A stretch of DNA of 28,363 bases from JBPOHE01 sp052035915 (GCA_052035915.1 JBPOHE010000063.1:1-28363); one strand, 5' to 3'; positions 16,955 through 26,334 are shown, counted from the first letter of the stretch. Program-made: numbers and translations. The notes: generated from the letters alone by a model not told the origin.

Positions 16955-17509
16955 CTAAAAATCGGCGGCTGGCAGGGACATCGAGCCATAATTCCCATGA
17001 GCCACTTTGTGTAAGGTGATCTCGGTCGCCGAACCGGGCTTGAGGCTGAAGTCATCCCCTTTCTGATATACGAAAACACCCTCCAGGTTCCGATACCGCA
17101 TCTTCAAGAAAAATCGTCCTGCCACGCATTCGATCGTTACCCTTTTACCGTCGGGGACGATGGCGGTCGTGTACCCCCCAGGCCTGTCCAGACTAACCAC
17201 CTTTACCAATGCCTCAGCGCCTGAATAATTGATGAGGGTAAGGGGAACGATCCCATCACTCTCGCCGTCCGCTATTAGTGAGCGCCAGATTACCTGAGCG
17301 AGACGCTCCTCGTGCTGTAGGCGCGCGTCCACAACGCGGGTTACCAGATCTCCTGGCGAAGATGATGTACTTAGATCGGCATTCTTTCCCTGGGCTGAGG
17401 CAGTCGTCGGCACTGAAGGCGTCTTAGCTCTCATGACGAGAAGTGCAAACAGCACCAGCAGGGCCAGGATGATTAGCGCACTGAAGCCCGATGATTGTTT
17501 TATTGACAT
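16955..17509 (-). CDS. Membrane-anchored protein of unknown function
   Basis: This 184-residue protein has one strongly hydrophobic helix near the N terminus (about 8-27), a Ser/Thr/Ala-rich linker, and a C-terminal beta-rich domain (about 85-180) presumably in the periplasm. Phrases such as PDGKRVTIECVAGRFFLKM and GSATEITLHKVAHGNYGSM resemble small beta-sandwich domains in uncharacterised secreted proteins; I do not recognise a named family. GAGGAG lies 6 bases before the ATG, so translation looks genuine. It sits among repeats, next to an insertion sequence and away from any operon, suggesting accessory DNA. Confidence 0.7.
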   Translation of the reverse strand: MSIKQSSGFSALIILALLVLFALLVMRAKTPSVPTTASAQGKNADLSTSSSPGDLVTRVVDARLQHEERLAQVIWRSLIADGESDGIVPLTLINYSGAEALVKVVSLDRPGGYTTAIVPDGKRVTIECVAGRFFLKMRYRNLEGVFVYQKGDDFSLKPGSATEITLHKVAHGNYGSMSLPAADF

Positions 17510-17569
17510 GATAGCTCCTCAAGGGCTGTAACAATCTGTTTTGATCTTTGCTTTTCCATCAGATCCCTA

Positions 17570-19050
17570 ATTCTACTTTGTCAGATTCAAAGCTATACGA
17601 TTTAGGGTTGGATGTGGTATTATAACTTATTGTTTTATAGAGGATTATCACGATGATTTCGTGAAATTCCCTCGCCTTGCCTGCGTTCCGCCCTTCAGGG
17701 CCTCCCAGAGGCGCTTGGTGCTCACTTAGAGCGTTTTTCCTCATTTTTCGTCACCCGCACGCGCGATGTCACCGCGACGTTCTACGGCTATGTGAGAGGG
17801 TTGTTCCAATCCGAACGGGCCACCATGCTACGCATGAGTGAGGTAAACGCGGTCGATCATCAGGCCATGCAACACATGCTGACCGAGGGGGTTGTCGACT
17901 GGGTAGGTTTTGGAGAGCAGATCGCCCGGGAGACCGATGCCCTGCTGGGCGGGGCGAATTCGGTCTTGCTGATTGACGAAAGCGCCTTCAGCAAAAAAGG
18001 GGAAGCTTCAGCTGGGGTGGCCCGGCAGTGGAATGGTCGCCTGGGCAAGGTAGACAACTGTCAGGTCGGGGTGTTTGCGGCCCTGTGTCGAGGCGAGCTG
18101 GCGAGCCTGATTGACGCCCGTCTGTATCTCCCGAAAGACTGGGTAGCGGCGGCGGCGCGCTGCGACCAGGCCGCGATTCCACAGGCCGCCCGTCGCTTTC
18201 GGAGCAAAACCGGTTTTGCCCTGGAGCTGGTTGAAACCACCCTCGCCCGCGGAGTTCGCTTTGGATACCTTGGTGTAGACGCCGGTTACGGCAAAGAGCC
18301 GGGATTTCTGCGCGCCCTTGACGCTTCGGCCACCCACTTCGTGGCCGATGTCCATGGTGATCAAATGATCTACCTTCAGGACCCCAAGCCTCAGGTGCCG
18401 GCTTGGTCGGGTCGGGGGAGGACTCCTCTTCAGCTCAAGGCCCAAACGACGCCGGTACGGGTCGACCACTGGGCCGCCGAACAGCCGCCCGAGGCTTGGC
18501 GAAGACTCACCTTGCGGGAGGGCGAAAAGGGGCGATTGACAGCCGACTATCTCCAGGCTCGGGTGTGGCTGTGGGATGGGGAAGAACCCCAGGCCCGGTG
18601 TTGGCACCTGCTGGTGCGCCGGGAACGGGGCGCGAGCGAGATGGCTCACTACTCTCTGTCCAATGCCCCCGCCGAGACCCCATTGCCCGAACTGGCGCGG
18701 GTGCAAGCCCAACGATTCTTCATTGAGCACAGCTTTCGCGAGGCGAAAAGTGAATGTGGACTGGCGGAGTATCAGGTGCGTCGCTGGGATGCTTGGCATC
18801 ACCACATGGCCTTGGTCATGTTGGCTACCCTGTTTCTCGTCAAGCAGAAACTCGAAGGCCGAAACCACTGGCCGATGCTCTCCTTCAACGATCTGGTCAC
18901 CGCACTGGCGCACCTGCTGCCCAAGCGCCAACTCACCGCCGAGGAGCTGGCGGATATCATCACCAAGCGACATCGTCTGCGTCAGCGGGCAAAAGCTTCA
19001 CAGACCCGACGCTCCATGACGGCTTTAGAGTGAATGTGACAAAGTAGAAT
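17570..19050 (+). mobile_element. IS701-like insertion sequence with 20-bp terminal inverted repeats
   Basis: The left end at 17570-17589 (ATTCTACTTTGTCAGATTCA) and the right end at 19031-19050 are inverted copies with one mismatch in 20. Together they enclose one DDE transposase gene whose stop codon lies inside the right repeat. The total length of about 1.48 kb fits IS701-type elements. The flanking tetranucleotides differ (CTAA or CCTA on the left, CAAG or TCAA on the right), so no target duplication is evident and the flanks may have been rearranged. The left 90 bases are AT-rich compared with the surroundings. Confidence 0.85.
17792..19033 (+). CDS. IS701-family DDE transposase, N terminus probably frameshifted
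   Basis: The transposase has 413 residues from the GTG at 17792. DDE-type acidic residues are D62 in LLIDESAFSKKG, D163 in GVDAGYG and E317 in EHSFREAKSECGL, each in family context. The frame is open upstream to 17657, and residues encoded from about 17690 (GLPEALGAHLERF, FVTRTRDV) look like true family N-terminal sequence, but no ATG, GTG or TTG start exists in that frame. A GTG at 17661 opens the right-looking beginning in a different frame that ends at about 17728. A single-base deletion near 17690-17700 would explain this, so the element may be inactive. Programmed frameshifting is possible but unsupported. Confidence 0.8.
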   Translation: MRGLFQSERATMLRMSEVNAVDHQAMQHMLTEGVVDWVGFGEQIARETDALLGGANSVLLIDESAFSKKGEASAGVARQWNGRLGKVDNCQVGVFAALCRGELASLIDARLYLPKDWVAAAARCDQAAIPQAARRFRSKTGFALELVETTLARGVRFGYLGVDAGYGKEPGFLRALDASATHFVADVHGDQMIYLQDPKPQVPAWSGRGRTPLQLKAQTTPVRVDHWAAEQPPEAWRRLTLREGEKGRLTADYLQARVWLWDGEEPQARCWHLLVRRERGASEMAHYSLSNAPAETPLPELARVQAQRFFIEHSFREAKSECGLAEYQVRRWDAWHHHMALVMLATLFLVKQKLEGRNHWPMLSFNDLVTALAHLLPKRQLTAEELADIITKRHRLRQRAKASQTRRSMTALE

Positions 19051-19109
19051 CAAGGGAGTGACCAAGAATAGGGCCGCCGCACCATCCCCGTCGCAGCGGA
19101 CGATTGCCT

Positions 19110-19138
19110 ACCCTGAACGTCGGGCGGGCGTTCAGGGT
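19110..19138. repeat. Perfect 10-bp inverted repeat
   Basis: ACCCTGAACG (19110-19119) and CGTTCAGGGT (19129-19138) pair perfectly across a 9-base GC-rich loop. It lies between the insertion sequence and the decayed DoxX-like remnant. No T-run follows on either strand, so it is not a clear intrinsic terminator. It could be a small hairpin repeat or an operator. Confidence 0.5.
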
Positions 19139-19143
19139 CATGA

Positions 19144-19287
19144 GCGCGGATCCTGCTGACGATCTTCTATTCCATCTGCATCGCGCCCTTTCTGCCGGAG
19201 TTCCTGTGGCCTCCCTTCGCGCCGCTGATGAGGAAATTTCACCTTGCTGGTGTAACCGCCATCCTTATCGCCGCCCAGGATCTCTGA
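19144..19287 (+). pseudogene. C-terminal remnant of a DoxX-like membrane domain
   Basis: An open stretch of 47 codons with no start, preceded in frame by a stop at 19141, reads LLTIFYSICIAPFLPEFLW followed by a PPFAPLMRK segment and a hydrophobic end. This resembles the last helix region of DoxX-like domains, which often end with a LPEFW-hPfgPllK pattern and sit at the C terminus of SDR-type proteins. Its TGA overlaps the ATG of the following DUF2269 remnant (TGATG), so an original two-gene operon is preserved in outline. Everything upstream is missing, replaced by the insertion-sequence side. Confidence 0.45.
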
Positions 19288-19545
19288 TGGTCATTCCGAC
19301 GCTCAAGTGGTTGCATATCGTCAGCGCCATCGTCCTTTTCGGTAGCGGACTGGGTAGTTCACCGCGGATCGGAGCGGAGACCCGCGGGCGATGCCGGTCA
19401 CCAACCGCCATGTCCTGCTGGTGGATTGGCTGTTCACCACGCCCGGTATTCTCATCCAGCCTCTGTCGGGTTACGCCCTGGCGATTTTTCTGGGTATCCC
19501 CTGGATTCTCCCTGGTTGCTCGCCTCCTTGGGGCTGTTTGCCTTT
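19287..19545 (+). pseudogene. Broken DUF2269-family membrane protein gene
   Basis: The ATG at 19287 begins VIPTLKWLHIVSAIVLFGSGLGS, a good match to the start of DUF2269 integral membrane proteins. The homology then jumps frame. From about 19358 another frame reads ADRSGDPRAMPVTNRH, then VLLVDWLFTTPGILIQPLSG up to about 19500. A third frame continues with SPWLLASLGLFAF to about 19545, where a short inverted repeat interrupts it. At least two frameshifts (probably with a small deletion between 19350 and 19360) and a truncated 3' end make this a pseudogene. The function of DUF2269 proteins is unknown. Confidence 0.65.
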
Positions 19546-19551
19546 CGCGGT

Positions 19552-19603
19552 GAGCTTGTCGAACCGCGAGAGCACCCCGACGTTGCTCGCCTTCGACAAG
19601 CTC
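19552..19603. repeat. GAGCTTGTCGAA inverted-repeat element
   Basis: GAGCTTGTCGAA (19552-19563) and TTCGACAAGCTC (19592-19603) are perfect 12-base inverted copies 28 bases apart, each flanked by a GCGG- or CCGAACC-type word. This motif is a familiar intergenic hairpin repeat in many bacterial genomes (general recollection, not a search). It sits exactly where the DUF2269 homology ends, so its arrival may have truncated that gene. Confidence 0.6.
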
Positions 19604-19678
19604 AGGCCGAACCAAATAATTTGTGATCATTTTGATGCGTCGACCTACTCGGTCAACCTGGATATGGAAAGAAAGCTT

Positions 19679-19795
19679 CCGGGCCTCGGCTCTTGTCGCC
19701 GGTTATTTGTTCTCAAATAGAGAATAATGACGCCATTAACAAAGAAATTGTTCTTATTATAAGAACAAAAAAGGCCATTTTCGGTCGATGCCCGG
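19679..19795 (+). repeat. 118-bp symmetric palindromic element, copy C
   Basis: Outer ends are CCGGGC (19679-19684) and GCCCGG (19790-19795). Palindrome 1 is TTCTC/GAGAA (19710-19714 and 19720-19724). Palindrome 2 is a perfect TTGTTCTT/AAGAACAA (19748-19755 and 19761-19768) with a 5-base centre. Palindrome centres are 41 bases apart. It is followed by an A-run, GGCCATTTTC and CGATGCCCG as in copy B. It lies 139 bases from the 3' end of sucB. Confidence 0.7.
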
Positions 19796-19858
19796 ATCGG
19801 CTGAGGCGATTGCCGGAAATCGCCTTAGCCAGTGCTTTCAGAGAGAAAGAGATGGGCC

Positions 19859-19882
19859 GTCATACCGGCCAGCCGGTATGAC
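19859..19882 (-). terminator. Hairpin downstream of sucB, candidate terminator
   Basis: GTCATACCGGC (19859-19869) and GCCGGTATGAC (19872-19882) form a perfect 11-bp stem with a 2-base loop, about 50 bases past the sucB stop on the minus strand. A pyrimidine-rich run (CATCTCTTTCTCTC) follows instead of a clean T-run. A second 8-bp hairpin, AGGCGATT/AATCGCCT, lies at 19804-19825. Termination is likely but may be inefficient. Confidence 0.45.
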
Positions 19883-19933
19883 GAGTTGGCTGAGGTAACT
19901 CGCTAGTCAGAAAAACTATCGAGGTGGGTACGA

Positions 19934-21189
<1,256 letters not shown>

Positions 21190-21193
<4 letters not shown>

Positions 21194-24042
21194 AGTGGAA
21201 CCCTTATATTCATGACCGGGTTGATCTGACCGGTCAACGCCTCATTGATGAGGGTTTCGAGTTGATGGACATGGAGGTGGTGATAACCCACGGCCGGGGC
21301 CGCGGCGGCCGCCCGGCCGACGTAGAAGAGTTTTTGCCCGGGGCTGAACTGGGCGACGATGCGGTGCTTGATCTGATCCCAGGCGCCCTGATTCTGTGGC
21401 TCTTCCTGGCACCAGAGGATCTGCTTCACCTTGGGATAACGGCGCAGCTCTTCCGCCAGTTGGGTCTTGGGGAAGGGATAGAGCTGTTCCAGACGCAGGA
21501 TGGCGAGGTTGTGGAGCCCTCGCGCCCGGCGTCCCTCCAGCAGATCGTAGTAGACACGTCCGGCACACAAGAGGATGCGTTCCACCCGCTTGGGCTCGAT
21601 GTCGTCGATCTCGCCGATCACGGGTTGGAAACCACCCTCGGCCAACTCATCCAGGGTGGAGGTGGCCAGACGGTGACGCAGCAGGCTCTTGGGGCTCATG
21701 ACGATCAGGGGACGGCGCATGGGCCGGATCATCTGGCGACGCAGCAGATGGAAGATCTGCGCCGGGGTGGTGGGGACGCAGACCTGGATGTTGTCCTCGG
21801 CGCAGAGCTGGAGAAAGCGCTCCAGCCGGGCCGAGGAGTGTTCCGCCCCCTGACCCTCGTAGCCATGGGGGAGCAGCATCGTCAGCCCACACAGCAAGCC
21901 CCATTTGGCTTCGCCCGAGGTGATGAACTGGTCGATCACCACCTGGGCGACATTGGCGAAGTCGCCGAACTGGGCCTCCCAGATAGTCAGGGCGTTAGGT
22001 TCGGCGGTGGCGTAGCCATACTCGAAGCCGAGCACCGCCTCTTCCGAGAGAATGGAGTCGATGACCACGAACTTTCCCTGCCCGGGGCGGATATGGGACA
22101 GCGGGGTGTAGCTCGTGCCGTCGCGCTGATTGTGGAGCACGGCATGGCGGTGGAAGAAGGTGCCCCGACCACTGTCCTGGCCCGACAAGCGGACCGGCCA
22201 GCCCTCGTCGACCAGGCTGGCGTAAGCCAGATTCTCGGCGAAGCCCCAGTCCAGCAACTGATCTCCGCTCGCCATCTTGCGCCTTTCGCCCATGATTCTC
22301 GCCACCCGGGGATGCAACTCCAAGTCCGCCGGGATATCGAGCAGGCGCTGGGTGAGTTCGTTCAGCTTGTCCCGGGTCAGACTGGTATCAGTGGCCTGGG
22401 TCCAGGGGATGCCGACAAAATGGGACCAATCCACCCCGTAGGGGTGTTTGTGGTCAGGCATCACCTGGCGGGCGATGACCCGTCCCTCTTCCAGGGCCTT
22501 GCGGTAGTTCTCCACCATCTTCTTGCTCTCGTCCATGGTCACCAGCCCCTGGGCCAGGAGCTGATCGGCATAGAGGCTGCGCACCGAGTCATGACGACGG
22601 ATCTTCTTGTACATCTGCGGCTGGGTGACCGCCGGCTCGTCGGCCTCATTGTGACCATGGCGGCGGTAACAGATGATGTCGATGACCACATCCTTGCGGA
22701 ACTGGAGGCGGAAATCCAAGGCGATGCGGGTGACGAACAACACCGCCTCGGGATCATCGCCGTTGACGTGGAAGATAGGTGCCTGAACCATCTTGGCGAC
22801 GTCGGTGCAATAGAGGGTCGAGCGGGTATCCAGGGGATGGCTGGTGGTGAAGCCGATCTGGTTGTTGACGATGATGTGCACCGTCCCACCGGTGGAGTAG
22901 CCGCGGGTCTGGGACAGGTTGAGGGTTTCCATCACCACCCCCTGCCCGGAGAAGGCGGCGTCGCCATGGATGATCACCGGCAGCACCTGGGTGCCCTGGA
23001 GATCGTTGCGGCGCTGTTGCCGGGCGCGCACCGAGCCTTCGGTGACGGCGCTGATGATCGCCAGGTGCGAGGGGTTGAAGCCCAGGGCGACATGGACGAT
23101 CTCGCCCGGGGTCTGGATATCGGTGGAAAAGCCCATGTGGTATTTGACATCCCCGGCGCTCCGGCGCGGGTCCGGGGTGACGCGCCCCTCGAATTCCTCG
23201 AAGATCTCCTCCGGTGGCTTGCCGAGGATATTGGTGAGGACATTGAGGCGACCACGGTGGGCCATGCCGATCACCACCTCGTTGATGCCCTTGCTGCCGG
23301 CGCGCTGGATGAGTTCATCGAGCAGTGGGATGAGGGTCTCTCCGCCTTCCAGGGAAAAACGTTTCTGTCCCACGTAGCGGGTATGAAGATATTGTTCCAG
23401 CCCCTCGGCGGCGGTGAGCAGGTTCAGGATCCAGCGCTTGCCCTCCGGGGTGATCTCGGGTTGCGCCTGATAGCCCTCCAGGCGTTTCTGGACCCAGCGT
23501 TTCTGCTGGGTATCGGTGATGTGCATGTACTCGGAGCCGATGTGCCCGCAATAAACCTTCTCCACCAGGGCGATAACGTCGCGCAGCTTCATGCGGTCCG
23601 GGGCGTAGAGGGAGCCGGTATTGAATACGGCGTCCATGTCGGTGCCCAGGAGGTGATGGAAATCCGGGTTCAGATCCGGTACCGGCTCGCGCTCGCGCAG
23701 CTCGATGGGGTCCAGCCTGGCCTTTTGGTGTCCCCGCACCCGATAGGCGTTGATCAACCTCAGTACCGCGGCCTGTTTTTCCGCCGCCTGTGGAGAAAGG
23801 CACTGCACGGCGAGTCGAGGCGGCGGGGCGAATTCCCGGCCCAGGCGCAGGAAGTTTTCCCGTACCGGTCCATGGGCGACTTCATTGGCCGCCTCCCGGT
23901 GCATCTCGTCGAAGCGTCGACGCCAGGCCTCACTCACGCTGCCGGGGTCGTGCAGATAACGTTCATAAAGGTCTTCGATGAAGGCCGCATTGCCGCCAAA
24001 CAAGGCGGAAGAGGCTTTGAAGAGTTCGAGCAAAGCGCTCAT
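21190..24042 (-). CDS. sucA: 2-oxoglutarate dehydrogenase E1 component
   Basis: This 950-residue thiamine diphosphate-dependent decarboxylase starts the 2-oxoglutarate dehydrogenase reaction. The N terminus (SALFGGNAAFIEDLYERYL) is the E1o type that docks on E2/E3. Motifs include GMAHRGRLNVL (259-269), the cofactor-binding GDAAFSGQGVV (360-370) and NNQIGFTT (393-400). Length matches E. coli SucA (933). ATG at 24042 has AGAGGAG upstream at a rather long distance. It forms a two-gene operon with sucB. Presence of both genes argues for a complete oxidative TCA branch or glutamate catabolism in this organism. Confidence 0.97.
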
Positions 24043-24496
24043 GGATTAAGAAACTCCTCTGGTGATGTTATTGATTTATCGGATACGGATGTTAGGCGAT
24101 TGGCGGAAAAAGAAATACCCGGCACACCGAAGGCGGACTTAGGCACCAACAGATCGGTATGGCTTTTGACGGAAATCGCCTGGTCACAGCCCCTGACGCG
24201 GAATCTTCCGCCGGCCGCCGTGCGCAGATGAATTATGGTTCCACTCCGCTGAAATAACATGGGTGTTTGGACCAGGTTGGTGCAAGTCTTTTCCCACGCG
24301 GGTTTCCCCACCGCTACACGGCCATATCCCGGCGTCCCTGGCGGACATCGGGGTCCGCGAGCGGCGGCAAGACAGCCAGCCGGGGCTCGACCCTGGAAAG
24401 GACCGGGGTATACTCATGCACCCACATTTCTCATCGCGCCCCTCGCTACGGCGTCCGACGAGAAACGCGGGTCGAATGCGAAACGAGAGATGAGGC
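24043..24496. other. 454-base divergent promoter region between sucA and the small gene
   Basis: No gene is supported here: short open frames on both strands lack family features and good ribosome-binding sites. The region should hold the sucA promoter (minus) and the promoter of the 95-residue gene (plus). It contains a small hairpin, GCGGAC/GTCCGC (24341-24346 and 24353-24358). The 24050-24130 part is less GC-rich than the rest. No further repeat shared with the rest of the window was found. Confidence 0.5.
24387..24414 (+). promoter_or_regulatory. Candidate sigma-70 promoter for the 95-residue gene
   Basis: TCGACC (24387-24392, four of six to TTGACA) and TATACT (24409-24414, five of six to TATAAT) are separated by 16 bases. 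The predicted start would lie about 75 bases before the ATG at 24497. The match is reasonable in GC-rich DNA, but it rests on motif and position only. Confidence 0.4.
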
Positions 24497-24784
24497 ATGA
24501 GCGATTCACTTGAGTCCGACACCCAGGACGAGGGGGGTTCCTCTCCGGAAGAGGAGACCAAGCGTCAAGGTTATCTGCGTCTGCGGGTCAGTGTCCTGGA
24601 GGCGGATGTGGCCTATTTCCAGGCCCGGCTCGAATTATTAGGGGAGCCCAAGAGCCTGCATCAGATCGCCCAATATCGAGCCTATCGCACCATGGAAGAG
24701 CTGCTACGCCGGTTCTTGCGGCGAATCAAGCGCAAAACCGGGCCGTCGGGGAAAGGTATGAACGTGGAATGGTCGGATGGCTGA
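24497..24784 (+). CDS. Small helical protein of unknown function
   Basis: This 95-residue protein is acidic at the N terminus (SDSLESDTQDEGGSSPEEET) and then forms a probable amphipathic helical segment (about 28-60) and a basic end (RRFLRRIKRKTG at about 70-81). No membrane segment, signal peptide or known domain is recognised. A purine-rich GAGATGAGG sequence precedes the ATG and a plausible promoter lies upstream, so it is likely expressed. The charge pattern would suit a nucleic-acid or protein-binding accessory, but this is only suggestion. It is followed by the NUDIX gene 66 bases on. Confidence 0.65.
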   Translation: MSDSLESDTQDEGGSSPEEETKRQGYLRLRVSVLEADVAYFQARLELLGEPKSLHQIAQYRAYRTMEELLRRFLRRIKRKTGPSGKGMNVEWSDG

Positions 24785-24850
24785 ATCCGGGAGGTTAGCG
24801 ATCTCCCTTGATCTCTCTACGGCGGATCATGCCGCCCCGGCTTTAATTCC

Positions 24851-25423
24851 ATGAACTACTGCAATCACTGCGGCGCCCGAGTCATCGAGATCATCCCTCC
24901 CGGGGACAATCGCCTGCGCCATGTCTGTCCCGCCTGTGGAGCGGTGCATTACCGGAATCCCAAGATCGTGACTGGCTGTATCCCCGAGTGGGAGGGCCGC
25001 ATCCTCTTGTGTCGCCGCGCCATCGAACCCATGTATGGGCTCTGGACCCTGCCGGCGGGCTTCATGGAAAACGGCGAGACCACCCGGGAAGGCGCGGCGC
25101 GGGAAAGCCTGGAAGAGGCCCAGGCCCGGGTCGAGGTGACGGATCTGTTTGCCCTCTTCGATCTTCCGGGGATCAGCCAAGTCTATATGATCTATCGTGC
25201 CGCCCTGCTGGATTTGCAATTCCAGGCCGGGGAGGAAAGCCTCGAGGTAGGGCTGTTCCGAGTGACCGAAATCCCCTGGTCCGAATTGGCCTTTCCTGTG
25301 GTGGAAGAAACCCTGCGCCTCTATGTCGGCGATCTGCAAAGGGGGACCTTCAGCCTGCATCTCGGGGACATCCGGCGCGCCCCCGAGTCTCCACGGCGTT
25401 ACTTGGCCACTGTCTGGTCCTGA
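24851..25423 (+). CDS. NUDIX hydrolase with N-terminal zinc ribbon
   Basis: This 190-residue NUDIX hydrolase cleaves a nucleoside diphosphate linked to another group (probably ADP-ribose or FAD/NADH-like; the substrate cannot be read). Two CxxC pairs (CNHCG at residues 4-8 and CPACG near 26-30) form a zinc ribbon. The Nudix box runs from GFMENGETTREG to ARESLEEAQA: it keeps the G-x5-E-x7-RE-x2-EE skeleton, but the usual glycine after the last EE-x is glutamine. Many proteobacterial relatives share this GFMENGET form. Its last 25 bases overlap the convergent 3' end of the NYN gene. Confidence 0.88.
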   Translation: MNYCNHCGARVIEIIPPGDNRLRHVCPACGAVHYRNPKIVTGCIPEWEGRILLCRRAIEPMYGLWTLPAGFMENGETTREGAARESLEEAQARVEVTDLFALFDLPGISQVYMIYRAALLDLQFQAGEESLEVGLFRVTEIPWSELAFPVVEETLRLYVGDLQRGTFSLHLGDIRRAPESPRRYLATVWS

Positions 25424-26304
25424 GGCGGAGGCGGAGGCGGAGGCGGAGGAGGCGGCGATTCGGTGCGACGGCCGACGCCGCCCGGAAGGACCAGGCGTAC
25501 ATTGGTGGCGACCAAGGCATTGTCCTTCTGTTCACTTTCTTTGAGATAGAACTCGACGATCGTCTCCCGGTTGAGCAGATCCTCGACGCTGACGTCCTCC
25601 GCCAGTTCATTGACGTGGCAAAAGGCGCTCTGGTAGGGAGAATCCGATTCACGCGGGTCGGTGATCCAGAGATTGGCGTCGATGTGTTGAATGAAACGGA
25701 GAAAGCCATAGCCCTTCTCCGGGAACCACTTGGTGCAGACGCCGCGCACGCAGGAACCGGGCTTGCCCCAATCATTGCGGGGTTCATAGCTGAAGGGCAG
25801 CAGATCCGGGATGAGATAGCCCGAATAAAACCCATCCGCCTGACGTTGGAGTTGGCGGGCGACGTTGCGAAACCCCAGCACCTCGACCCGGCAGCCGCGA
25901 TTCTGTAGGGCGGTGACCACCTGGAGAAAATCGCCATCGCCGGTCACCAGGAGGATCTCGTCCAGGTTCTCCGCCTGAAGCATGGCATCCACCGCCAGAT
26001 CGAGATCGGCGTTGGCCTTGGTAGTTACCACGCCTTCCTCGTCGGTGAAGCGATGTACCTTTTTCACGATCACCTTCCAGCCGATATCCCGCACCGTCTG
26101 CTGGTAGATGGAGGCGCGCTTGTTGTATTCCGGATCGATCTTGGCGCGTTCCTGATCGAAGGCCATATAGGTATTGAGCCGCAATAAAACCCCGCCCCGG
26201 CGACTGGCAAAGCGGCGCAACACGTCATAACGCATCTGATAGCCGCCGTTACAGCGGATATTCTCGGAATCGACAAAAACACCTACCTTCAAACTGATAC
26301 TCAC
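25399..26304 (-). CDS. NYN-domain (PIN-like) nuclease with cold-shock-like domain and polyproline tail
   Basis: This protein has 301 residues. Residues 5-165 form a NYN/LabA-like PIN-fold domain with the expected acidic residues: D12 in VFVDSEN, D100 and D102 in NADLDLAVDAM, and D123/D125 in TGDGDF. These suggest metal-dependent RNase activity. Residues about 186-273 resemble a cold-shock/OB RNA-binding domain (GVCTKWFPEKGYGFLRF). The tail has 11 consecutive prolines (284-294) just before the end. The 3' end overlaps the convergent NUDIX gene by 25 bases. A role in RNA turnover is likely from the domains; the target is unknown. The polyproline run would need EF-P for efficient translation. 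Confidence 0.85.
   Translation of the reverse strand: MSISLKVGVFVDSENIRCNGGYQMRYDVLRRFASRRGGVLLRLNTYMAFDQERAKIDPEYNKRASIYQQTVRDIGWKVIVKKVHRFTDEEGVVTTKANADLDLAVDAMLQAENLDEILLVTGDGDFLQVVTALQNRGCRVEVLGFRNVARQLQRQADGFYSGYLIPDLLPFSYEPRNDWGKPGSCVRGVCTKWFPEKGYGFLRFIQHIDANLWITDPRESDSPYQSAFCHVNELAEDVSVEDLLNRETIVEFYLKESEQKDNALVATNVRLVLPGGVGRRTESPPPPPPPPPPPQDQTVAK
25422..25455. repeat. GGAGGC-type microsatellite encoding polyproline
   Basis: About five units of the hexanucleotide GGCGGA, with one slip to GGAGGA, run from the NUDIX stop codon into the NYN gene. On the minus strand they encode the 11 prolines of the NYN protein. Because the unit is six bases, length changes add or remove two prolines without shifting frame. 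The NUDIX coding sequence ends at the first bases of the repeat. Confidence 0.85.
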
Positions 26305-26334
26305 GTCGATGGCCCTGGAAAGCTGATAAAGGGG

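Noticed and set aside
19679..19795. Possible CRISPR or tandem array from repeated TTGTTCT words
   Set aside because: Only two palindromes per copy with unlike spacers and no cas genes; better explained as a dispersed element.
21262..24231. A 989-codon open frame on the plus strand opposite sucA
   Set aside because: It is a shadow of sucA caused by GC-rich codon use: its product has no family features, while the minus strand encodes an unmistakable 2-oxoglutarate dehydrogenase.
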